NCBI RefSeq assembly: GCF_932526225.1
Contig: NC_064041.1
Location: 558,001 to 622,000 of the forward strand
Reading direction: 5' to 3'
From: Nematostella vectensis
Lineage: Eukaryota; Cnidaria; Anthozoa; Actiniaria; Edwardsiidae
DNA length: 64,000 nucleotides
The notes beneath the pieces are model-generated. The model searched no databases. It worked only from the letters and a program-made list of their open reading frames with translations, and was not told the DNA's origin. The position numbers were made by a program, and so were the translations under genes. Shown here one piece after another: positions 33,601-46,845 of this stretch (positions are counted from its first letter, which is position 1; every line of letters begins with the position of its first letter).

Positions 33601-35140
33601 TTTTTGTTTTTTTTTCTTCGTACTTATTTTACGCGTTTTTCTACAATTTGAGTCCAACTCTACACTAAAAGTGGCCGGTCAAAGAAACAAGGGCTAGTTC
33701 TCACTTCTAAGCTGACCGGAAATGCTTATTTGCTTGTCCAGATTCGCAAAAAATCTGAAACCAATCTTTTTCGCCGTCGATTGCCTTTTTGTGGGACATT
33801 TGTGGGACCACATGGCTGTTATTGCGCCATCTCTTTCCTGATTGGCTATTGCTGTCGCGGGTGATTGACATGTCGGATCTATAAATATACCACTTAATGT
33901 GACTCAATCATTCACACCATTTTGCAGGTGAACACATTGATTACACACAGATCACACTGGAATTATTGCCACTCCTAGCAGCAGACTTAGACCATATGTG
34001 CTGACACACTTCAATGCCTTTTCCAATTTCTGTGTGTTTTGTTTGTTATTTGTTTTGAAAATTTATTATAAAAAATATTACTAATGATTGTAATGAATCT
34101 ACTCTTTTTTTGTACTTTTTCAACTACTTATGTTGAGATGTGAACCACATAAGCATAGGGGTCCTATCTGGCTCAAGAAATGAACAAGTATTAAATATAA
34201 TAAGCAATGTGAATCCTAGTTCACTAAAACATATAATTATCTTAGTGATCTATCCCGAAAAATCTATCTTAGTGATCACCCCCAGACACTTATAAAATAT
34301 AGTACCAACTCTAAAACGTAATAAATGCAAACTAAACATCACCAGATCTGAATACCTGAGGCTACATCCAAGAGATAGATGTATCTTTAAAATTGCATCG
34401 AAGCAATGTAATAGAATTGACATTCTTGTCAATATATCAACCATGATTTCTGACTAATTTGTTTACAAATGCTGAAATTCAGAAGCATTTCCCATAAAAA
34501 AAACTCAAATTAAGAACTAAGAATAAAGACAAGCAAACACAGATTAAGCCCCAAATAGATACATTCTTTGCGTTCCAACAGGTGCCTTTTTACAGCCATC
34601 AACCAGAATTATAAACTCATATCTCCGTGCCAAGCTAGTCATTTTTTACCTTTTTCCAACCCGTATTGCATCATGGGAGTCTTACATAAACATTGACAAG
34701 AAGGCAATCTCCTACCCCATTTTCATAACAGTTTTTTTCATTATTTGAAACCTGAGCAAGAAATTATCCAATTGGACCAGCTTAACCATGCAAACAGCCA
34801 CAAGCACAGCACTATATATGCTCCAATAGACTTAATGATGTCCTAGGGCAGTCTAACAGACTGCTAGACTGAAGATTGACCACAGAGCATTGTTTGAAAC
34901 ATCAAGGCATACTGTCTTGCACACTCTAAGTCAATGTTATGTGAAGAAGCTCAAATCAAATGTTCCCCAGTTGGTTAATATTTCAAAGTTATTGACTGAG
35001 AGAATTCGGCAATTTTCTTTTTCCCTTGTGAGAAATCATTTAAATGACATTTTAAAAAGTGTGTTATATTTCCAGAGTCATTTGGCATGTGATTGGTATT
35101 ACTCTAACAGCGTAATACACAATATTTACACATAATAATA
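33601..35140. other. Unannotated region
   Basis: No recognisable gene, array or mobile-element domain. Confidence 0.4.
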
Positions 35141-35159
35141 AATATTAGTATATATTATT

Positions 35160-35700
35160 CACGAGAACTAGTCATTTGTTGCACTGATGGTGCACATAAC
35201 AAACATTGTCTCTTGATGTAATGGTGTTATTTCTAATAATATATTATTATATATTATTCCAGAATCACTTACCACCAAAGGAGAACTAGTCATTTGATGC
35301 ACTGTGATTGAGGTTGCTGACGTTGATGTTGGATGATTCTAGGAACAACACATAAGTAACATGGTGCACATAAGTAACATTGTTGCAATTGACATAATCA
35401 GGTGCGTCCACAGGAGGGTGTGCGGGGTGCACGTGCACCCTGCTTGGGGGCCAAAAGTGGGTCATTTCTTATTAAGGAATCTTCAAATACCATGCTATTT
35501 CCATATGATACCTATACTGTGCACCCCCTCGGCCAATCCTGGGTACACGCCTGATAATTATGTGTTTATTTGACAACTATAAATAACCTTACATTTATTC
35601 TTAAACTGATTGACGTAAAAGTGTTATTTATAATAAAAACATTTACACATTATTCCAGACTGACACTTACCACCAAGGAAAAACTAGTCATTTGGCCTGT
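35160..35700. repeat. Three diverged copies of a dispersed block
   Basis: GAACTAGTCATTTG or AAACTAGTCATTTG occurs near 35165, 35281 and 35685. The last two are preceded by ATTATTCCAGA and ACTTACCACCAA(A)GG. Spacing is irregular, so this is an old tandem or dispersed repeat. Confidence 0.5.
35400..35554. mobile_element. Small inverted-repeat element (MITE-like)
   Basis: CAGGTGCGTCCACAGGAGGG at the left and CCTGGGTACACGCCTG at the right are imperfect inverted ends, with GGGTGCACGTGCACCC, a 16-bp palindrome, inside. Non-coding, and it sits between copies of the block above. Confidence 0.5.
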
Positions 35701-35854
35701 GCTAGAACCCTATGGAATGGATGTTTAAACATCAGAAAACAAAACTGACTGAGTAACAAAACTGCATTACTTTATAGAGAAACAAGAATACTTTTTCCTT
35801 ATAACATATAGCATTTATGGGCCACCCTATAGGCTATAGCTCCTCCTAACATGC

Positions 35855-36498
35855 TCTTGCAGCTTCCTTGTCTTGGTCTTGCGGCGTGCTTGTCTTGGTC
35901 TTGCGGCTTGCTTGTCTTGGTCTTGCGGCTTGCTTGTCTTGGTCTTGCGGCTTGCTTGTCTTGGTCTTGCGGTTTGCTTGTCTTGGCCTTGCGGCTTGCT
36001 TGTCTTGGTCTTGTGGCTTGCTCGTCTTGGTCTTGCGGCTTGCTCGTCTTGCTTGTCTTTGGGCTTGCTTGTCTTGGTCTTGCGGCTTGCTTGTCTTGGT
36101 CTTGCGGCTTGCTTGTCTTGGTCTTGCGGTTTGCTTGTCTTGGCCTTGCGGCTTGCTTGTCTTGGTCTTGCGGCTTGCTCGTCTTGCTTGTCTTTGGGCT
36201 TGCTTGTCTTGGTCTTGGGGCTTGCTTGTCTTGGCCTTGGAGCTTGCTTGTCTTGGTCTTGCGGCTTGCTTGTCTTGCTTGTCTTGCTTGTCTTGCTTGT
36301 CTTGCTTGTCTTGCTTGTCTTGCTTGTCTTGCTTGTCTTGCTTGTCTTGCTTGTCTTGCTTGTCTTGCTTGTCTTGCTTGTCTTGCTTGTCTTGCGGCCT
36401 GCTTGTCCCTTGGTCTTGCGGCCTGCTTGTCCCTTGGTCTTGCGGCTTGTTTGTCCCTTGGTCTTGCGGCTTGTTTGTCCCTTGGTCTTGTGGCTTGC
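35855..36498. repeat. Compound satellite: 22-bp and 9-bp units, running into the gap
   Basis: 35855-36262 is a 22-bp unit (CTTGCTTGTCTTGGTCTTGC plus GG) with variants. 36263-36395 is a pure 9-bp (CTTGCTTGT) subarray of about 15 copies. 36396-36498 has a 25-bp variant with CCCTTGGTCTTGCGG. All frames stay open through parts of it; none is a real gene. Confidence 0.9.
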
Positions 36499-36698
36499 NN
36501 NNNNNNNNNNNNNNNNNNNNNNNNNNNNNNNNNNNNNNNNNNNNNNNNNNNNNNNNNNNNNNNNNNNNNNNNNNNNNNNNNNNNNNNNNNNNNNNNNNNN
36601 NNNNNNNNNNNNNNNNNNNNNNNNNNNNNNNNNNNNNNNNNNNNNNNNNNNNNNNNNNNNNNNNNNNNNNNNNNNNNNNNNNNNNNNNNNNNNNNNNN
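36499..36698. other. Assembly gap (200 N)
   Basis: Exactly 200 unknown bases separate two unrelated satellites, so the true array lengths and the junction are not known. Confidence 1.
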
Positions 36699-38090
36699 GG
36701 CATTTATAGTACAAAAAGTATAAAAAAGGCATTTATAGTACAAAAAGTATAAAAAAAGGCATTTATAGTACAAAAAGTATAAAAAAGGGCTTTTATAGTA
36801 CAAAAAGTATAAAAAAAGGCTTTTATAGTACAAAAAGTATAAAAAAAGGCATTTATAGTACAAAAAGTATAAAAAAGGGCTTTTATAGTGCAAAAAGTAT
36901 AAAAAAAGGCTTTTATAGTACAAAAAGTATAAAAAAGGGCTTTTATAGTACAAAAAGTTTAAAAAAAGGCTTTTATAGTACAAAAAGTATAAAAAAGGCA
37001 TTTATAGTACAAAAAGTATAAAAAAGGCATTTATAGTACAAAAAGTATAAAAAAGGCATTTATAGTACAAAAAGTATAAAAAAGGCATTTATAGTACAAA
37101 AAGTATAAAAAAAGGCATTTATAGTACAAAAAGTATAAAAAAAGGCTTTTATAGTACAAAAAGTATAAAAAAGGCTTTTATAGTACAAAAAGTATAAAAA
37201 AAGGCATTTATAGTACAAAAAGTATAAAAAAGGCATTTATAGTACAAAAAGTATAAAAAAAGGCTTTTATAGTGCAAAAAGTATAAAAAAGGCATTTATA
37301 GTACAAAAAGTATAAAAAAAGGCATTTATAGTACAAAAAGTATAAAAAAAGGCTTTTATAGTACAAAAAGTATAAAAAAGGCTTTTATAGTACAAAAAGT
37401 ATAAAAAAGGCTTTTATAGTACAAAAAGTATAAAAAAGGCATTTATAGTACAAAAAGTATAAAAAAAGGCATTTATAGTACAAAAAGTATAAAAAAGGCA
37501 TTTATAGTACAAAAAGTATAAAAAAGGCATTTATAGTACAAAAAGTATAAAAAAGGCATTTATAGTACAAAAAGTATAAAAAAAAAAAGCATTTATAGTA
37601 CAAAAAGTATAAAAAAGGGATTTATAGTACAAAAAGTATAAAAAAGGCATTTATAGTACAAAAAGTATAAAAAAGGCTTTTATAGTACAAAAAGTATAAA
37701 AAAAGGCATTTATAGTACAAAAAGTATAAAAAAAGGCATTTATAGTACAAAAAGTATAAAAAAGGCATTTATAGTACAAAAAGTATAAAAAAAGGCATTT
37801 ATAGTACAAAAAGTATAAAAAAAGGCATTTATAGTACAAAAAGTATAAAAAAAAGGCATTTATAGTACAAAAAGTATAAAAAAGGGCTTTTATTGTACAA
37901 AAAGTATAAAAAAAGGCTTTTATAGTACAAAAAGTATAAAAAAAGGCATTTATAGTACAAAAAGTATAAAAAAGGGCTTTTATAGTGCAAAAAGTATAAA
38001 AAAAGGCTTTTATAGTACAAAAAGTATAAAAAAGGCATTTATAGTACAAAAAGTATAAAAAAAGGCATTTATAATCAAAAAGTAAAAAAA
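36699..38090. repeat. 29-bp satellite, about 48 copies
   Basis: Units contain GGCATTTATAGTACAAAAAG then TATAAAAAA. Variants differ at CATTT/CTTTT and in the length of the A-run. Confidence 0.95.
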
Positions 38091-38905
38091 TTGTAATAAT
38101 TAAAAAGTAAAAAAAGTCCTTATTTTCAAAGTAAAAGGGATCTTAGGGTACAAAAGTAAAAAGGCTCTTTTAGACAAATTAAAATGGCTCTTATGGTAAA
38201 AGTAAAAATATTCTTATAATAAAAGGGCTCTTTTTGTTAAAGTAAAAAAGCTTTTATAGTAAAAGTAAAAGGGCACTGAAACCAGATTAAAAACGCTTTT
38301 ATTGTTAAAGTAATAGACCTTATAGCCAAAGTAAAAGGGCCCTTAAAATAAAGATAGGCTTTTACAGTGAAAAAGGCTCTTATAGTCAATGTTAAAAGGC
38401 TATTATAGCCAAAGTAAAATGGGTCTTATAGTACAAAATTAAGAAGGCTTTTATTGCTAAATTTAAAGTAAAAGGGCGCTAAGGGCCCATAGCCAAGGTA
38501 AAAGGCTCTCATTATCGAAGTAAAAAATCTCTTATAGCTCAAATCAGAAGACTCCTTTAGTCAATGTAAATAGGCTGTTATAGTTAAAGTAAAAAGGCTC
38601 TTATAGCCAAAGTGAAAGGGATGTTATAGTAAAAGTAAAAGGGGTTTTATGGTCAAAGTGAAAGCGAAAAAGGGATATTTTAGTTAAAGTAAGAAGGCTC
38701 TTGTAGACAGAGGAAAAGTGCTATTAAAGTCAAAGTGAAAGGGCTCTTATGGCCAAAGTAAAAGGACTCTGTTGGTCAACTAAGAGGGCTTTTATAGCCA
38801 AAGTAAAATGCTTCTGTTAGCCAAAGTCAAAAGGCTCTGTTAAAAAAAAAAACAAAGATAAAAGTCTCTTTTAGTCAAAGCAAAATGGCTCTGTAGTCCA
38901 GAGCG
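38091..38905. repeat. Degenerate continuation of the 29-bp satellite
   Basis: Loose copies of AAAGTAAAAGGCTCTTATAG with a spacing near 25-30 bp, increasingly diverged to the right. It looks like the ageing edge of the preceding homogeneous array. Confidence 0.8.
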
Positions 38906-39424
38906 TAACCACATATTTAATTACCCTACCGTCCGGATGGTCTTTCCGTGCCAGTAGAAAGAAAAATAGAGACATGTTTTAGCAACATCAGAAGTGAATC
39001 AAAGTGTCTGTAAGACAGCTAAACTAGAGTTTTCTTTATGCTACATCCAAGGGGTCAAAACCTTCCACTAGCTAATAGCATTTCTCAAAACAAAGGGAGA
39101 CAGGGTCTTGACCCAGGGTCTCTTTCCCCCGAGGATCGGGTCACGATAATGGAATATGTTTTACCATACCCTAAGAGATCCTGTTTCAGCTTTAGCTTTC
39201 ATAGGCTTCGTCGGTGGACATGGTTGACAGCTTTTAATCAACCTCCTTCCTCCACGTCTCCAAGAGATCCTTCAACGTGCGAATCTAGAAAAAAACATCT
39301 CATCAAGAATGATTGTAAGATCTGTGCTAATAACGCTGGTACCTGGTATATTGCTTTTCTAGCAATGCTAAGCGATGTTGGTGCTGTCTCCAATATTCTT
39401 AAAAACTAGTTCAAGCGAAAAAAA
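38906..39424. other. Unannotated region
   Basis: Contains a 123-codon plus-strand frame (39038-39409) with no recognisable motif or splice context. Confidence 0.3.
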
Positions 39425-39428
39425 AGTG

Positions 39429-39772
39429 TGCTTATAACATGGTGTGCTTATAACATGGCGTGCTTATAACATGGCGTGCTTATAACATGGCGTGCTTATA
39501 ACATGGTGTGCTTATAACATGGTGTGCTTATAACATGGTGTGCTTATAACATGGTGTGCTTATAACATGGTGTGCTTATAACATGGTGTGCTTATAACAT
39601 GGTGTGCTTATATCATGGTGTGCTTATAACATGGTGTGCTTATAACATGGTGTGCTTATAACGTGGTGTGCTTATAACATGGTGTGCTTATAACATGGTG
39701 TGCTTATAACATGGTTTGCTTATAACATGGTGTGCTTATAACATGGCGTGCTAATAACATGGTGTGCTTATT
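39429..39772. repeat. 16-bp minisatellite, about 21 copies
   Basis: Near-perfect tandem repeat of TGCTTATAACATGGTG with a few TGGCG and single-base variants. Confidence 0.95.
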
Positions 39773-41700
39773 AGGCAGGTGCCCTTAGAGCAGCGGGGTA
39801 ACACTTTAGTGCTTTCAAAGACCCTGTGGCTGCAAGCTTCAGTTTCGAGTAAATGCTGCGCTTTAGAATCGATAATAACGAACAAATGGAAGAAGGGCCA
39901 TTGTTAACGTAGTTTGCCTATTGATGTCTAGGATCCACACATCGTGGTCCGTCTTTTCTATGTAATAATTTATGGTATCGAGTCTCTTGATAAATCGTAG
40001 GTACCTGGAGGGGCACGGTGGCTCGTGTCGTGTGTAGGTCGACAAGTGTCAGCAGATCGACCAGCACGCGTACCCCGCCAACAACAAGCATTTCCTTCTA
40101 ATCCCGCTGTGCAAGATACAAAACATCAAAAGCCATTACTAACAACGTAACTACATGTTAAAACTACATCATGGGATATCGATTACATACGGAAAAACAT
40201 CGATCAAATACGGAAATGTGTCAATTACATTCGGAAAATATAGATTGAATACGGAAATAATATCGATTACATAAGGAAAAATCGAATTAGCTTTATTCAA
40301 CGCAGTTTCAAATTTGAATAAACGCACAACCCTTTACCGTACCTAAAATTGCAGGCTTTCCTAGAACGGATCTAATAACAAGGATGGGTGTACCTAAGAT
40401 TAAGTCTTGGCGAGCTTGTAAACAACCAGTTTAGCAAATAACGGTATTAGCCATTAGTGCTCTTCTGTCAATAAAATTAGTTAGGGCGTTAAATGTTGGA
40501 TCTAACCTCACCACGATGAACTTCCCTGATTCTACCGCCCACTTGGCTTGCATGTACTGGAAGGCGCATTACAATCTTTTTCATCGTTTCGAAGGAATTA
40601 AGATCTGTTTCATAGTTCAGTTCTTTTGGTTCAGATTCAGATGCGCAGATCTCTCGAGCTTTTTGACGACCCTTTGGTGACTTTATCGATTAATTTCCTT
40701 ATGATCACATGACATAGATCAAAGTTTATTTTAAAAATCTTTCTTGTAGCTTTATAGACTTGTTCCTCTGGGAGAATCACACAGTTCTCTGTAGATTCTT
40801 TCCCTGGTACGATATGTAGCTACCATAAGTGACGCGTTTATTTACAACTAACGGTACTGAAACAAACAAAATACATAAAATTTGACTAAAACCTGAAGAA
40901 ATCCAGAAAAAAAATGAAACCAATATTACCTTTAGGGTGGCGTACTCTGCTGAGCGCTGGCCAAAACTGACGAGATTTACATAAAACGCAATACTAGGTA
41001 TAACCAGTAGAAATGACTAATGAGCTAAGTACGATGGAACGCAAAGAACAAAGGCCAGTAAAACAATACGCAAAGCAAACAATTTAAAAAAAAGACCAAG
41101 AAAAACGAAAACAGAATTCCGTCGTAACAAGGGGACTTTTACAAAAAATATTTATGTAAAAAGAGATCTTGTGAATTTGCTGATGGAAGTGGATGCTTTT
41201 TGGCGCAATATAGCGGCATGATTGGTCTTCAGTTCTTCTTGGGGGTAAAAAGAACACGTGACTGAGATCAGCCAAACCTTTGATGTTTTTATTTAACATT
41301 GGAAGACTAATTAGGTGACGAAACTTCAAAATAATCTTTAAAAAAGGTGTAAATACTCATCTACCAAATCCGATAGGGAATATCGCAATAGATTCCTCAA
41401 AATCAGACGATGGAAACGGATCCTTTCTCATAAATGGTGTTTTGCTAGGATGACAAAATGCGGCGGTTGACAGAAACACTTTAAAGAATGTGTTGACATA
41501 CCTGTAGGGTGGGCATAGCAGTGCACCAAGCACCAGTGCTGAGATTCTTGGATGCAAACATAATAGTCACAAATAATATCCTCATTTTTGTAAGAAAGGA
41601 AAAAGATGGAGATTGAAAATGAGCTATAAGACGGGAAGGCCAATCTCTGGTCCACAGCCATGACATGGAATAAAAGAAAGTATGGAAGAACTAACGGTGG
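39773..41700. other. Unannotated region
   Basis: 40160-40280 has a loose repeat of (A/T)CGATTACATACGGAAA-like phrases. 41360-41470 is a diverged relative of part of the duplication to the right. No gene was recognised. Confidence 0.4.
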
Positions 41701-41702
41701 AG

Positions 41703-43881
41703 AGAGAGAGAGCGGAGCGAAGTGGGATGAGATACTTGGAAAAAGGTACAAGGTGCAAAAGGTACAGTCCCGGGGGGAGTTCTTCTGGACAAAAAGTTCG
41801 TCGGGAAATTCGAAAAATTCGAAAAATACCCCTAAAAATACCTGCACACTAAAAGTTGTTGGAAAGAAACCCCCCCCCCCCCCCCCCCGACTTGGAATTA
41901 TCGAAGAACGAAGAATAAGTTAGACATTGTCGATTCGGAGGTCCGCCTGTGTGGGTCTGACCTCATACTATAATGACCTCATACACGCAAAATGGAGCGG
42001 TTTGCAACAGATTTTTAGATTTTGTACCAAACTGCGATTTCATTTGCACGTGCATCGCACCTCGCCGATAAATAATATCTAATATTCATTTCAATATACG
42101 GTTTTTTTAAACAATTATCCGCGAGAGGCCTAAATGATTAATTACAATACTGTTAGAGGTATACCTCATCAGTTATGCATTTTGATTTTTTAAGTCTGCC
42201 ACTCTTGAAGAGCCCTAGACAGAAACACCTTAGTTATTGTTTTCATTAGTATTTGAAGACAAAAAAAAAAAAGATGATATCTCCGAATAACCATCTCAAA
42301 TTCTGAACAATATCTCAATAGCTTCCCTAAAACAGGATGGAAATGGATGTTTTTATGCCCCTGGTATTTTGATAACAAAATTGTTTTAGCGTAACAAAAT
42401 GGCGGCTGACAGAAATCCGTATGACTCTTTCAATGGAGTCAACTCTTGCCGTATGGACATGCCGCTTTACGGAAGAAATGTGTGAAAATAATGCAAATAA
42501 ATCAGCGCAAAGTATTTATTACTACAGACACGTTCATGATTACGACCAACAAGACAGGTGTGGTTGCTCATACTAACTTATGTCTGTCTTCTGTAAACCA
42601 TGGCCCTTCATGCACAATCAAAGCGTGTGTACAAGTTTGAAAACCGCGGTAATCCTAGATACAAATCCCTCAGATACTAATCAGATACTAAAAAAAACGG
42701 TCAGGGGGTACTTCATAAAAAAATCTTAAAATGATGTAATTGCGTCATTAAAATACCTTGTCTGGTTTCTGGTTTAGACGCTTGCAAATTTCTTTGAGAG
42801 AGAGAGCGGAGCGAAGTGGGATGAGATACTTGGAAAAAGGTACAAGGTGCAAAAGGTACAGTCCCGGGGGGAGTTCTTCTGGACAAAAAGTTCGTCGGGA
42901 AATTCGAAAAATTCGAAAAATACCCCTAAAAATACCTGCACACTAAAAGTTGTTGGAAAGAAACCCCCCCCCCCCCCCCCCGACTTGGAATTATCGAAGA
43001 ATAAGTTAGACATTGTCGATTCGGAGGTCCGCCTGTGTGGGTCTGACCTCATACTATAATGACCTCATACACGCAAAATGGAGCGGTTTGCAACAGATTT
43101 TTAGATTTTGTACCAAACTGCGATTTCATTTGCACGTGCATCGCACCTCGCCGATAAATAATATCTAATATTCATTTCAATATACGGTTTTTTTAAACAA
43201 TTATCCGCGAGAGGCCTAAATGATTAATTACAATACTGTTAGAGGTATACCTCATCAGTTATGCATTTTGATTTTTTAAGTCTGCCACTCTTGAAGAGCC
43301 CTAGACAGAAACACCTTAGTTATTGTTTTCATTAGTATTTGAAGACAAAAAAAAAAAGATGATATCTCCGAATAACCATCTCAAATTCTGAACAATATCT
43401 CAATAGCTTCCCTAAAACAGGATGGAAATGGATGTTTTTATGCCCCTGGTATTTTGATAACAAAATTGTTTTAGCGTAACAAAATGGCGGCTGACAGAAA
43501 TCCGTATGACTCTTTCAATGGAGTCAACTCTTGCCGTATGGACATGCCGCTTTACGGAAGAAATGTGTGAAAATAATGCAAATAAATCAGCGCAAAGTAT
43601 TTATTACTACAGACACGTTCATGATTACGACCAACAAGACAGGTGTGGTTGCTCAGACTAACTTATGTCTGTCTTCTGTAAACCATGGCCCTTCATGCAC
43701 AATCAAAGCGTGTGTACAAGTTTGAAAACCGCGGTAATCCTAGATACAAATCCCTCAGATACTAATCAGATACTAAAAAAAACGGTCAGGGGGTACTTCA
43801 TAAAAAAATCTTAAAATGATGTAATTGCGTCATTAAAATACCTTGTCTGGTTTCTGGTTTAGACGCTTGCAAATTTCTTTG
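41703..43881. repeat. Tandem duplication, two copies of about 1.09 kb
   Basis: 41703-42796 is repeated at 42797-43881 with very few differences (poly-C length, one small indel near 41905, a few substitutions). Both contain a long poly-C run, AACAAAATGGCGGCTGACAG and an identical-looking 64-codon frame. The copy junction is TTTCTTTGAGAGAGAG. No known protein is encoded. The near identity indicates recent duplication. Confidence 0.95.
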
Positions 43882-44405
43882 CAATACACAAGGAAATAGC
43901 CATAATATGCATTTTTAAAACGTTTCTATACCGATTTAGCGCTTAAATATTAATAAGTTTTTAAACAGCAAACGTCGACATAAGAATGTTGTCGACGGTG
44001 AAGACCACAAAAGGGGAAGTCTTGGGATGCTTGGATCACGCGCTTGGTCGTCTCGCTGGCTACATCAACTACAGTAACTGCGCTACATCTAAAAAATTAC
44101 GTAGTGTTAAATATAAACTGTACTAGAATTGACCGGAAATTTAGCCTAAATCAGCTAAATAGCGCAAAAATCGCTGTAAAAAATATTTTGACGTATTTCC
44201 AGCCGTACTCTCTAATTCTATAACAGAAAATAGGCAATTTTGATTTTTTTTTTGTTATAAACAAGTTACCTCCCTTGCTATTAGTATCTGTTTAGTCTGT
44301 GATTAGTTTCTGATGAGTATCTGTTTAGTCTAAGAAATTTTAGTGTCCTCGGTAGTTTAAAAAACTACAGGCACAATAAAACTGTGATTTAAAAACAGTG
44401 GCCAC

Positions 44406-44612
44406 CAGTAGCGGATCTAGGGGGGGGGGGGTTTGGGGGGTTTAAACCCCCCTCTGGGCTGCCATAAGAAGCTTTATGAGCTAGAAATAAATGCATACAG
44501 AATTCTGTCTGTGGAAGATAGAAAGATTTGTAACAATTAATATTTTTCCCCTCCATATTGCCATTAGGTCAAACCCCACTCTTAGCTATATCGATGCTAG
44601 ATCCGCCCCCTG
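44406..44612. mobile_element. MITE-like element, CAGTAGCGGATCTAGG ends
   Basis: The left end CAGTAGCGGATCTAGGGGG is mirrored by CTAGATCCGCCCCCTG at the right. About 207 bp, non-coding, of the type often assigned to non-autonomous hAT-like elements. The target duplication is unclear. Confidence 0.7.
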
Positions 44613-44857
44613 GCCAGTAAATGAATGATCCTTGCCTTCTAACAGGGTAATTCACAGGTACTCTTACAACTCTGAAGAGGAACAGCAAATTGGACAGCAA
44701 AAATTTGAATCTTTACATTATAAATTGTGGATGCTATTATTTCATAAATATAATCAAGGAAGAAAGCAAAACATGGCTTTATACAAAATTTAAAGGCAAA
44801 TTAAAATGTGGGTTTTTTTTGGAAATTACCTTAAATGTTTTTCATATTCTCAAGACC

Positions 44858-46440
44858 AATTACATAACTTATATATCTAGACTGACTCAATTGCATAATT
44901 TATATATCTAGACTGACTCAATTACATAACTTATATATCTAGACTGACTCAATTACATAACTTATATATCTAGACCGACTCCATTACATAACTTATATAT
45001 CTAGACTGACTCAATTACATAACTTATATATCTAGACTGACTCAATTACATAACTTATATATCTAGACTGACTCAATTACATAATTTATATATCTAGACC
45101 GACTCCATTACATAACTTATATATCTAGACTGACTCAATTACATAACTTATATATCTAGACTGACTCAATTACATAACTTATATATCTAGACTGACTCAA
45201 TTACATAATTTATATATCTAGACTGACTCAATTACATAACTTATATATCTAGACTGACTCAATTACGTAACTTATATATCTAGACTGACTCAATTGCATA
45301 ATTTATATATCTAGACTGATTCAATTACATAACTTATATATCTAGACTGACTCAATTACATAACTTATATATCTAGACTGACTCAATTACATAATTTATA
45401 TATCTAGACCGACTCAATTACATAACTTATATATCTAGACCGACTCAATTACATAATTTATATATCTAGACTGACTCAATTACATAACTCATATATCTAG
45501 ACTGACTCTATTACATAATTTATATATCTAGACTGACTCAATTACATAACTCATATATCTAGACTGACTCAATTACATAACTTATATATCTAGACTGACT
45601 CAATTACATAACTTATATATCTAGACTGACTCAATTACATCACTTATATATCTAGACCGACTCAATTACATAACTTATATACCTAGACCGACTCCATTAC
45701 ATAATTTATATATCTAGACTGACTCAATTACATAACTTATATACCTAGACCGACTCCATTACATAATTTATATATCTAGACTGACTCAATTACATAACTT
45801 ATATATCTAGACCGACTCCATTACATAATTTATATATCTAGACTGACTCAATTACATAACTTATATATCTAGACCGACTCCATTACATAATTTATATATC
45901 TAGACTGACTCAATTACATAACTTATATATCTAGACCGACTCCATTACATAATTTATATATCTCGACTGACTCAATTACATAACTTATATATCTAGACCG
46001 ACTCAATTACATAATTTATATATCTAGACTGACTCAATTACATAACTCATATACCTAGAATGGCTCAATTACATAACTTATATATCTAGACTGACTCAAT
46101 TACATAACTTATATATCTAGACTGACTCAATTACATAACTTATATATCTAGACTTGACTCAATTACATAACTTATATATCTAGACTGACTCAATTACATA
46201 ATTTATATATCTAGACTGACTCAATTACATAATTTATATATCTACACTGACTCAATTACATAACTTATATATCTACACTGACTCAATTACATAACTTATA
46301 TATCTACACTGACTCAATTACATAACTTATATATCTAGACTACATAACTTATATATCTAGACTGACTCAATTACATAACTTATATATCTAGACTGACTCA
46401 ATTACATAACTTATATATCTAGACTGATTCAATTAAATAG
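44858..46440. repeat. 31-bp AT-rich satellite, about 50 copies
   Basis: Units contain CTAGACTGACTCAATTACAT then AACTTATATAT. Variants such as CCGACTCCATT and ATAATTT recur in alternating blocks, suggesting local higher-order duplication. Confidence 0.95.
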
Positions 46441-46657
46441 CTTATATGTTTGTGTCAAGGGGGGTGCAAAAATTGCTCACGTCGCTTGTGACGTCATCGA
46501 TGACGTCACTAAAAGCAAAACTATTCCGAATTCATTAAGAACAAAAATATCCATATATCATGAAGGAAACAACTTATAACAACCAATCTTGGTATGAATG
46601 TGTCAAGGGGATGCATCAATATGGTCAAGTGATTGTGACGCCTTCAATGACGTTACT
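46441..46657. other. Two diverged copies of a block, the first with a double CRE palindrome
   Basis: TGTGTCAAGGGG followed by a GTGACG-containing block occurs at about 46452 and 46598. The first copy holds a perfect 22-bp palindrome at 46488-46509 made of two TGACGTCA (CRE-type) sites around a central CG. The second copy has degenerated sites. Confidence 0.6.
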
Positions 46658-46845
46658 AGGGTGATTTAGATCCACGACGCCTCGCGCACGCTTTTCTTGC
46701 CGGCGTCGCGTCCTGTTCAGGACGGCATTTCATGCTTTTTCACGTCCTCTTCAGGACAGGACGCCGGCAAAAATTAGCGTGCGCGCGCAATCGAACGTGC
46801 GCGAGGCAGCGTCCTCTTGCCGGCGTCGTGGATCTGAATCACCCT
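46658..46845. mobile_element. GC-rich inverted-repeat element
   Basis: AGGGTGATTTAGATCCACGA at the left is mirrored by TCGTGGATCTGAATCACCCT at the right. Inside, CTTGCCGGCGTC and GTCCTGTTCAGGAC-like inverted blocks allow extensive hairpin pairing. About 188 bp, non-coding, with CpG content much higher than its surroundings. Confidence 0.75.

Noticed and set aside
35799-37001. 400-codon frame rich in QARQARQ and FLYFLYYK repeats
   Set aside because: It runs through 200 N and two satellites, with no unique coding sequence.
39038-39409. 123-codon frame
   Set aside because: No recognisable motif, no splice context and composition like its surroundings.
44858-46440. CRISPR-like regularly spaced repeats
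   Set aside because: Units are directly adjacent with no unique spacers, there are no cas genes and the DNA is eukaryotic: an ordinary satellite.
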